A DNA stretch of 6,257 nucleotides. Origin: Gammaproteobacteria bacterium (GTDB taxonomy: Bacteria > Pseudomonadota > Gammaproteobacteria > Burkholderiales > Burkholderiaceae_C). The stretch's first letter is position 1. Every line of letters starts with the position of its first letter. Where the stretch lies: contig JAHIQV010000476.1 in the NCBI GenBank assembly GCA_018903185.1, positions 1 to 6,257 on the forward strand, read 5' to 3'. Under the pieces are notes generated by a model. The model did not search any database and was not told where the DNA came from. It saw only the letters and a program-made list of their open reading frames with translations. The position numbers and the translations under genes are program-made. Positions 1-4,967 of this stretch are shown piece after piece.

Positions 1-1
1 C

Positions 2-457
2 TCGCAGACGCGCATGCTGCATGGCCAGACGCGCTACAACCTCAAGAGCCGTTTCTTTGAAGAGCTGCCCGAGGCCTGCCTGAAGTGGCTCACGCCACAG
101 CAGCCGGCCTGGAACCCGAGCGCTGCCGGAGTGGGCGCGGGCGGTGGCTGGCAGGGCAACCGCGGTGGCTACGGCAACCGTGGCGCCGGTGCGCCCGCCG
201 TGCTGCAGCCCGCCTGGTCACCCGGCTGGGCCTCGGGCAGCGACCCCAAAGGCCTGGGCGGCAAGAGCAACCCCGAACCCGACCGCGGCACCGACGTCAA
301 GGCCGGCATGAAGGTGTTCCACAACAAGTTCGGCGAAGGCAAGGTGCTGGCGCTCGAAGGTGCGGGAGCCGATGCGCGGGCGCAGGTGAATTTCTCGCGG
401 CATGGCGTGAAGTGGCTGGCGCTGTCCGTCGCCAAGCTCACACCGGTCGACGACTGA
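2..457 (+). CDS. uvrD: DNA helicase II UvrD, C-terminal fragment (5' end outside window)
   Basis: This is the last 151 codons of a superfamily 1 DNA helicase that unwinds DNA in nucleotide excision and mismatch repair. The frame is open to the left edge, so the internal ATG at 14 is not a real start. The first residues (SQTRMLHGQTRYN, then SRFFEELPE) match the end of helicase domain 2 in UvrD/PcrA proteins. Next comes a variable linker (about nt 101-300) rich in Gly, Ala, Pro, Asn and Arg, including GNRGGYGNRG, encoded partly by an 18-nt-offset repeat of GGCAACCG (155-162 and 173-180). The protein ends with the compact Tudor-like domain typical of UvrD/PcrA (nt 305-454: GMKVFHNKFGEGKV, then GVKWLALSVAKL), known in this family to contact RNA polymerase. 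The helicase motifs lie upstream, outside the window. Rep is less likely because it lacks this terminal domain. The gene converges on acxR and is probably ancestral flanking DNA unrelated to acetone metabolism. Confidence 0.9.
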   Translation, partial: SQTRMLHGQTRYNLKSRFFEELPEACLKWLTPQQPAWNPSAAGVGAGGGWQGNRGGYGNRGAGAPAVLQPAWSPGWASGSDPKGLGGKSNPEPDRGTDVKAGMKVFHNKFGEGKVLALEGAGADARAQVNFSRHGVKWLALSVAKLTPVDD

Positions 458-463
458 ATCGGG

Positions 464-489
464 GGCCGCGAGGCGGCCTGTCACAGGCC
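464..489. terminator. Overlapping hairpins between convergent uvrD and acxR, possible bidirectional terminator
   Basis: Two perfect 6-bp inverted repeats overlap here. The first is GGCCGC-GAG-GCGGCC (464-478). The second is GGCCTG-TCA-CAGGCC (475-489). They share bases 475-478, so only one can form at a time in a transcript. The loop of the second is the acxR stop codon (TGA on the minus strand, 481-483). Neither is followed by a clear T run on either strand, so classic intrinsic termination is not certain. The position between two convergent gene ends with only 23 bp between them favours a role in 3'-end formation or transcript protection. Confidence 0.45.
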
Positions 490-2469
490 CGCATGGGATC
501 GGATGGCGGCCAGCTTGACGTACAAGGTGCTTCGGGAAATGCCCAGCCTTCGTGCTGCGGCCGTCATGTTGCCCTGCGACTGGCCAACGGCATCCAGGAT
601 GGCCTGGCTTTCCATATCTTCCAGCCTGCCGGTCTTGCCTCCTGGCAGATCCGGAGCCGAGCCGTTGTTGGGTGACGTCAGGGCCTGAGCAATGGCCGGT
701 GGCAACGCGGCCAGTTCAATCACAGGGCCTTCGCTGAGCGCGAACGTGGATTCGAATACGTTTTGCAGTTCTCGAATGTTGCCTGGCCAACGGTAGTTGT
801 GGAATGCCTGGAGCACGGACGCTTCCAGTTGTTTGGGCGCACAGCCGTATTTGTCGGCCAGCTTGCGGTTGAGGTGTTCGACGATCGTTTCGATGTCGCC
901 CGGGCGGTCGCGCAAGGCGGGAAGCGGCAGACTGAGAACACAGAGACGGTGGTACAGGTCCTCACGGAAGCGCCCTTGCGCCACTTCCTTTTGCAGATCG
1001 CGGTTGGTCGCCGCAATCAAACGCATGGACACGCGCCGGTCCCGCGTATCGCCCAGACGGACCACGATGCCATCCTGCAGGACGCGCAGCAGATGGGGTT
1101 GCATGTCGAGCGGCATTTCGCCGATTTCGTCCAGGAACAACGTGCCGCCATCGGCCTGTTCGAACTTGCCCGGCAGACCGCTGCGCCGTGCGCCCGTGAA
1201 CGCCCCTTCTGCATAGCCAAAGAGTTCGCTGGCCAGGAGTTCGCGATTGAAGGCGCCACAGTTCACGACCACCAGCGGACCGTCGGGCCGGTGACCCGCG
1301 CGGTGCAATGCCCGGGCAAAAACTTCCTTGCCGACACCGGTTTCTCCCAGCAGGAGCACGGGCAGGTCCAGCGCCGCCATGCGCCGGGCACGCACCCGGG
1401 TGGCCTGCAACACCTCGCTGTTGCCGATGATCTCGGCGAACGCGTCGTCGTCTTTCGGCACCGCGTTGAGGGGTCGAGGGGGTGAGACGGAATACAGCTT
1501 TCGGTCGGTCACAGGAACAACCAGCAGCGTGCCCAACTCCCCGTGCTGGTCTTTGATCGGGCACATCCATTCGGCTTTGAGCCAACCCGGACGCTGGCTC
1601 CGGCTCTCCGTCTTCGGCTGATTCAGGTTGAGGCCGTTCAACGGAACACCCACCTTCAGGCATTGGTGTATGCCATGGAGTTCCAGCGCCGCTTGCAGGT
1701 TGCTGCTGGTGCGGACGATGCGTCCACGGTGGTCGCACAGCACAAGACCATCGCTGCCATACCGGCCGAAATATTCCAGTGACCGGCTCAGGAGCTGGCT
1801 TTGCAGAGCGGCCTCACGGTGGGCCAGTTCGCTCTCGATCTGTCTCGCAGCCGTCATCACCAGACCCAGGGTGTGACCATGAAACGTTTCCTTGACGCCG
1901 GACACATTCACCACACCGAGCAGGCATCGGCTGACGGGGTCGAGAACAGGCGCCGCTGCACAGGTCCAGCGTTTGACGTCCAGGCAGAAGTGTTCACTGG
2001 CGTAGATCTGGACCGGTGCGCATGTCGCGATCGCGGTGCCGATGGCATTGGTGCCGATGACCTCTTCGTTCCAATGACCACCCACCGCCAGGTTGATCTC
2101 TTCACCTGCGCTGCGCACCCGGGTCTCGCCAGCGAGCTGCAGGATGGTTCCCTTCGGGTCGCTGAGCATGAAGAGGGTGCCACATTCCCGCAGGATCTCA
2201 CGCAAACCGTCCAGCACGGGTCGAGCCACATCACACAGGTCGCGGTTTTGTTCGGTGAGCTGGCGAACGTTCTCGGTGGCCAGTCCCGGAGCGCAGTGGC
2301 TGGCCGGATTCACCGCCTCCGTTCGACTGCGTTGCCAGGAGTCGAACACGACGTTGCGCAGGCCCTTCACCGGCACGGTCCGGTCCTCCATGAAGCGCTC
2401 CCATGCGGCCGCCACCAGTCGCTCGTCGTCGATCCGGGGGATGAGGGAACCAGGCTGGGAAAAGGGCAT
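481..2469 (-). CDS. acxR: Sigma-54-dependent activator of the acetone carboxylase operon (AcoR/AcxR type)
   Basis: This 662-residue cytoplasmic bacterial enhancer-binding protein remodels sigma-54 RNA polymerase by ATP hydrolysis. Residues about 80-215 form a GAF-type sensor domain with the AcoR-family signature [10 protein letters not shown] (139-148) and EHFCLDV (159-165). Residues about 225-320 look like a PAS-type domain. The AAA+ domain (about 345-580) is complete: Walker A GETGVGKE (375-382), the sigma-54 contact loop GAFTGA (422-427), Walker B LFLDE (444-448), candidate arginine fingers R502 and R508, and WPGNIREL (561-568). A Fis-type helix-turn-helix ends the protein (about 632-655, [13 protein letters not shown]). 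There is no receiver domain, so control is probably by a small ligand and not by phosphorylation. It is divergent from acxA, which has a sigma-54 promoter, hence the AcxR assignment. The ATG at 2469 has no clear Shine-Dalgarno. An in-frame ATG at 2391 (Met27) has GGGAG 6 nt upstream and is an alternative start, though the 26 residues before it resemble the family's usual N-terminus. Confidence 0.88.
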   Translation of the reverse strand: MPFSQPGSLIPRIDDERLVAAAWERFMEDRTVPVKGLRNVVFDSWQRSRTEAVNPASHCAPGLATENVRQLTEQNRDLCDVARPVLDGLREILRECGTLFMLSDPKGTILQLAGETRVRSAGEEINLAVGGHWNEEVIGTNAIGTAIATCAPVQIYASEHFCLDVKRWTCAAAPVLDPVSRCLLGVVNVSGVKETFHGHTLGLVMTAARQIESELAHREAALQSQLLSRSLEYFGRYGSDGLVLCDHRGRIVRTSSNLQAALELHGIHQCLKVGVPLNGLNLNQPKTESRSQRPGWLKAEWMCPIKDQHGELGTLLVVPVTDRKLYSVSPPRPLNAVPKDDDAFAEIIGNSEVLQATRVRARRMAALDLPVLLLGETGVGKEVFARALHRAGHRPDGPLVVVNCGAFNRELLASELFGYAEGAFTGARRSGLPGKFEQADGGTLFLDEIGEMPLDMQPHLLRVLQDGIVVRLGDTRDRRVSMRLIAATNRDLQKEVAQGRFREDLYHRLCVLSLPLPALRDRPGDIETIVEHLNRKLADKYGCAPKQLEASVLQAFHNYRWPGNIRELQNVFESTFALSEGPVIELAALPPAIAQALTSPNNGSAPDLPGGKTGRLEDMESQAILDAVGQSQGNMTAAARRLGISRSTLYVKLAAIRSHAGL

Positions 2470-2476
2470 GACGCGG

Positions 2477-2497
2477 ACTGAAAGGGAAGCGTTCAGT
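2477..2497 (-). promoter_or_regulatory. Stem-loop in the acxR leader just before its start codon
   Basis: A perfect 6-bp inverted repeat, ACTGAA (2477-2482) and TTCAGT (2492-2497), flanks a 9-nt loop. In the acxR transcript the stem ends 7 nt before the ATG at 2469, where a Shine-Dalgarno would normally sit, and none is visible there. It could limit translation of the activator. The stem is short and could be chance. Confidence 0.3.
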
Positions 2498-2519
2498 TCA
2501 AAACAGGCAGTGTCTTGTG

Positions 2520-2548
2520 AACGTAGTCACTCGGAACTTCGAAGTCAA
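2520..2548 (-). promoter_or_regulatory. Candidate sigma-70 promoter for acxR
   Basis: On the minus strand, TTGACT (2548-2543) is separated by 17 bp from TACGTT (2525-2520). The -35 box matches 5 of 6 consensus bases and the -10 box only 3 of 6, so the promoter would be weak, which suits a regulator gene. Transcription would begin near 2513 and give a leader of about 43 nt. The palindrome ACTTCGAAGT (2536-2545) lies in the spacer and overlaps the -35 box, so a bound protein could block it. A second TTGAC lies 8 bp upstream because the plus strand carries GTCAAC twice (2544-2549 and 2552-2557). Confidence 0.45.
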
Positions 2549-2601
2549 CAGGTCAACTACTGAGCCCCGGAACCGGAGCGCCAACGAAGGTCGTTCTGCA
2601 G

Positions 2602-2647
2602 CGTCCGGATTCCGGACACATCGAACGCGGTGTCAGGAATCCGGACG
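2602..2647. promoter_or_regulatory. Nested 18-bp inverted repeat, probable AcxR upstream activating site
   Basis: The arms 2602-2619 and 2630-2647 are inverted copies matching at 17 of 18 positions, separated by 10 bp. Each arm is itself a dyad: GTCCGGA-T-TCCGGAC at 2603-2617 (perfect) and GTCAGGA-A-TCCGGAC at 2632-2646 (one mismatch), with centres 29 bp apart. The whole element is centred at about 2624.5, roughly 150 bp upstream of the predicted acxA transcription start. This is the distance and form expected for paired dimer sites of a Fis-type sigma-54 activator. A weaker relative, CCGGAACCGG (2567-2576), lies further upstream. Assignment to AcxR is inferred from position and symmetry. Confidence 0.65.
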
Positions 2648-2660
2648 GTGAAATACACCG
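2646..2660. repeat. Short inverted repeat CGGTG-N5-CACCG beside the activator site
   Basis: Perfect 5-bp arms at 2646-2650 and 2656-2660 flank AAATA. The element touches the right edge of the 18-bp dyad. Its sequence differs from the GTCCGGA sites, so it may serve another protein, or it may be chance. Confidence 0.25.
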
Positions 2661-2696
2661 ACCACAGACGGCACGCAAACCAAGAAGAAGAGCCTA

Positions 2697-2729
2697 CGCA
2701 ATTGAATTGAAAGGCGTTTTTTTGAAACG
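2697..2729. promoter_or_regulatory. AT-rich stretch between activator site and sigma-54 promoter
   Basis: This is a marked AT-rich patch in GC-rich DNA. It contains the tandem ATTGA-ATTGA (2701-2710) and a run of seven T inside the inverted repeat CGTTT-N5-AAACG (2715-2729). Its place between the activator site and the promoter is where sigma-54 systems often carry a bend or an IHF site that lets the activator loop onto polymerase. I did not find a good match to the IHF consensus, so intrinsic bending is as likely. Confidence 0.35.
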
Positions 2730-2747
2730 GTGAGCTGTGCCCGGCCC

Positions 2748-2763
2748 TGGCACGCGCGTTGCA
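2748..2763 (+). promoter_or_regulatory. Sigma-54 (-24/-12) promoter of the acxAB operon
   Basis: The sequence TGGCACG-CGCG-TTGCA matches the sigma-54 consensus TGGCACG-N4-TTGCW at every defined base. GG (2749-2750) and GC (2761-2762) are separated by exactly 10 bp. Transcription should begin near 2774 and give a leader of about 38 nt before the acxA ATG. It fits the divergently encoded sigma-54 activator and the upstream dyad. It also lies inside the longer open frame that begins at GTG 2737, which rules out that start for mRNA made from this promoter. Confidence 0.9.
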
Positions 2764-2774
2764 ATGAAGTCGCC

Positions 2775-2788
2775 GTGGGATGACCCAC
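2775..2788 (+). promoter_or_regulatory. Hairpin at the predicted 5' end of acxAB mRNA
   Basis: GTGGG-ATGA-CCCAC forms a perfect 5-bp stem with a 4-nt loop. The stem begins about one nucleotide after the predicted sigma-54 transcription start (2774). 5'-terminal stems are known to protect some bacterial mRNAs from decay that starts at the 5' end. The role here is inferred from position. The ribosome binding site lies outside the stem and stays accessible. Confidence 0.4.
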
Positions 2789-2801
2789 TCAAAACCTACC
2801 C

Positions 2802-2807
2802 AGGAGA
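2802..2807 (+). promoter_or_regulatory. Ribosome binding site that decides the acxA start
   Basis: AGGAGA is followed by 4 nt and then ATG at 2812 (GGAG to ATG spacing 5). This favours 2812 over the upstream in-frame GTG at 2737, which has no comparable site and precedes the promoter. Confidence 0.85.
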
Positions 2808-2811
2808 CAAC

Positions 2812-4956
2812 ATGCAAATGCAATCCACCGTACAGGTGATGGGCATCGATGCCGGTGGCACGATGACCGACACCTTCTTCGTTCGAGAGGACGGCCGCTT
2901 TGTCGTCGGCAAGGCGCAGAGCAATCCCGGCGACGAATCGCTCGCCATCTACAACTCTTCGGTCGATGCGCTGGCGCACTGGAACCGGACCGTGGACGAC
3001 GTCTATCCGGAACTGGCGACCTGCGTCTATTCCGGCACGGCCATGCTCAACCGCATCCTGATGCGCAAGGGCCTCGATGTTGGCCTGATCTGCAATCGCG
3101 GCTTCGAGCAGATCCATTCGATGGGCCGCGCCCTGCAGAGTTACCTCGGCTACGCCCTGGAAGATCGCATCCACCTCAACACCCACCGTTACGACGAGCC
3201 GCTGGTCCCGGTCTCGCGCACCCGCGGCGTCGCCGAGCGGACCGACGTGCAGGGCAAGATCGTCATTCCGCTGCGCGAAGACGAAGTGCGCCAGGCGACG
3301 CGCGAACTGGTCGAGGCCGGTTCCCAGGCCATCGTCATCTGCCTGCTGCAGTCGCACAAGAACGAAACCAGCGAGCAGCGTGCCCGCGACATCGTCCGCG
3401 AGGAACTGAAGAAGCTGAACTCCGACATCCCGGTCTTCGCCTCGGTGGATTACTACCCGTCGCGCAAGGAAAGCCACCGGATGAACACCACCATTCTCGA
3501 AGCCTACGGCGCCGAACCGTCGCGCCAGACGCTGAAGAAGGTCAGCGACCGCTTCAAGAAACATGGTGCCAAGTTCGACCTGCGCGTCATGGCCACGCAC
3601 GGCGGAACGATCAGCTGGAAGGCCAAGGAACTGGCCCGCACCATCGTCTCCGGCCCGATCGGCGGCGTCATCGGCTCCAAGCTGCTCGGCGAATACCTCG
3701 GCGACGAAAACATCGCCTGTTCCGACATCGGCGGCACCAGCTTCGACGTCGCGCTGATCACCAAGGGCAACTTCGCCATCAAGTCCGACCCGGACATGGC
3801 CCGCCTGGTCCTCTCGCTGCCGCTGGTGGCGATGGATTCGGTCGGTGCCGGCGCCGGCAGCTTTGTCCGCCTCGACCCCTACAGCAAGTCGATCAAGCTC
3901 GGCCCGGACAGCGCCGGCTACCGCGTCGGCACCTGCTGGCCGGAAAGCGGCCTGGACACGGTGTCGGTGTCCGACTGCCACGTCGTGCTCGGCTACCTGA
4001 ACCCCGAGAACTTCCTCGGCGGCGCCATCAAGCTCGACGTGCAACGTGCCCGCGACCACATCAAGGCACAGATCGCCGGTCCGCTCGGCCTGTCGGTCGA
4101 AGATGCGGCGGCCGGCGTCATCGAACTGCTCGACCTGACGCTGTCCGAATACCTGCGCGCCAACATCAGCGCCAAGGGCTACAACCCGGCCGAATTCACC
4201 TGCTTCTCGTATGGCGGCGCCGGCCCGGTCCACACCTACGGCTACACCGAAGGCGTCGGTTTCAAGGACGTTGTCGTGCCAGCCTGGGCGGCCGGCTTCT
4301 CGGCTTTCGGCTGTGCCTGTGCCGACTTCGAGTACCGCTACGACAAGTCGGTCGATCTGGGCGTCGCCCAGTTTGCCAGCGACGAGCAGAAAGCGGCGGC
4401 CTGCGCCACGCTGCAGGAAGCCTGGGAAGAACTGGCGACGAAGGTCATCGACGAGTTCGTCATCAATGGCTACAAGCCGGAAGACGTGCTGCTGATCCCC
4501 GGCTACAAGATGCAGTACATGGGGCAACTCAACGACCTCGAAATCGTCTCGCCGGTGACCAGCGCGGCCACTGCCGCTGACTGGCAGCAGATCATCGACA
4601 GCTTCGAGAGCACCTATGGACGCGTCTACGCCAATTCGGCGCGCTCGCCGGAACTGGGCTTCTCGGTCACCGGCGCCATCCTGCGCGGCATGGTCGTGAC
4701 GCAGAAGCCGGTGTTGCCGGAAGACCCGGATTGCGGACCGACACCGCCCAAGGACGCCTATCTCGGCACCCGGCCGTTCTACCGCCACAAGAAATGGGTC
4801 GAGGCGGCGCTGTGGAAGATGGAATCGCTGAAGGCCGGCAACCACATCGTTGGCCCCGCCATCATCGAATCCGACGCGACGACCTTCGTTGTACCCGACG
4901 GCTTCGAAACCACGATCGACAAGCACCGCCTGTTCCATCTGAAAGAAGTCAAGTAA
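2812..4956 (+). CDS. acxA: Acetone carboxylase beta subunit (HyuA family)
   Basis: This 714-residue subunit belongs to the ATP-dependent acetone carboxylase, which makes acetoacetate from acetone and bicarbonate in the cytoplasm with ATP going to AMP and phosphate. In this family the beta subunit carries the nucleotide site and activates the substrates by phosphorylation. Seen here: the N-terminal phosphate-binding motif GIDAGGTMTD (11-20), YSGTAMLNR (73-81), RKESHRMNTT (218-227), MATHGGTISW (260-269), SGPIGG (280-285), the second phosphate motif SDIGGTSFD (304-312), GGAGPVH (468-474) and a C-terminal DATTFVVPDGFET segment (about 688-700). These stretches follow the Xanthobacter AcxA sequence closely as I recall it, and the length agrees with its roughly 717 aa. 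They fit much better than a hydantoinase or 5-oxoprolinase. The start is set by the ribosome binding site and promoter. The gene contains no TTA, CTA or TCA codon before 4938, a sign of strong codon bias and perhaps high expression. It is followed 11 nt later by acxB. Confidence 0.95.
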   Translation: MQMQSTVQVMGIDAGGTMTDTFFVREDGRFVVGKAQSNPGDESLAIYNSSVDALAHWNRTVDDVYPELATCVYSGTAMLNRILMRKGLDVGLICNRGFEQIHSMGRALQSYLGYALEDRIHLNTHRYDEPLVPVSRTRGVAERTDVQGKIVIPLREDEVRQATRELVEAGSQAIVICLLQSHKNETSEQRARDIVREELKKLNSDIPVFASVDYYPSRKESHRMNTTILEAYGAEPSRQTLKKVSDRFKKHGAKFDLRVMATHGGTISWKAKELARTIVSGPIGGVIGSKLLGEYLGDENIACSDIGGTSFDVALITKGNFAIKSDPDMARLVLSLPLVAMDSVGAGAGSFVRLDPYSKSIKLGPDSAGYRVGTCWPESGLDTVSVSDCHVVLGYLNPENFLGGAIKLDVQRARDHIKAQIAGPLGLSVEDAAAGVIELLDLTLSEYLRANISAKGYNPAEFTCFSYGGAGPVHTYGYTEGVGFKDVVVPAWAAGFSAFGCACADFEYRYDKSVDLGVAQFASDEQKAAACATLQEAWEELATKVIDEFVINGYKPEDVLLIPGYKMQYMGQLNDLEIVSPVTSAATAADWQQIIDSFESTYGRVYANSARSPELGFSVTGAILRGMVVTQKPVLPEDPDCGPTPPKDAYLGTRPFYRHKKWVEAALWKMESLKAGNHIVGPAIIESDATTFVVPDGFETTIDKHRLFHLKEVK

Positions 4957-4960
4957 GGAG
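4955..4960 (+). promoter_or_regulatory. Ribosome binding site of acxB overlapping the acxA stop
   Basis: AAGGAG begins within the acxA TAA stop (4954-4956) and sits 7 nt before the acxB ATG at 4968. Ribosomes ending on acxA would be delivered to this site. That arrangement suits equal production of two subunits of one complex. Confidence 0.8.
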
Positions 4961-4967
4961 ACCCACC

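Noticed and set aside
85..675. 196-codon plus-strand open frame overlapping the uvrD end and the acxR end
   Set aside because: It is very Arg-rich, is out of frame with the recognised UvrD sequence, and crosses the convergent junction. It is a GC-rich artefact.
763..1485. 240-codon plus-strand open frame opposite acxR
   Set aside because: It lies wholly opposite the conserved AAA+ domain of acxR in the codon-aligned frame, with no ribosome binding site or domain.
1801..2481. 226-codon plus-strand open frame opposite the acxR GAF domain
   Set aside because: Same codon-aligned shadow frame, with no recognisable protein features.
2602..2647. The 18-bp inverted repeat as transposon ends or a terminator
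   Set aside because: The arms are only 10 bp apart, so no element lies between them. The site is upstream of both predicted promoters and has no T run, so a regulatory dyad fits better.
2695..2729. Canonical IHF site between activator site and promoter
   Set aside because: The region is AT-rich and well placed, but no stretch matches WATCAA-N4-TTR well enough to call.
2557..4938. 793-codon minus-strand open frame opposite acxA
   Set aside because: It is codon-aligned with a clearly recognised enzyme gene, its translation is a low-complexity mix of Gly, Ala, Asp, Val and Arg with no recognisable domain, and it runs through the promoter region. It is a shadow.
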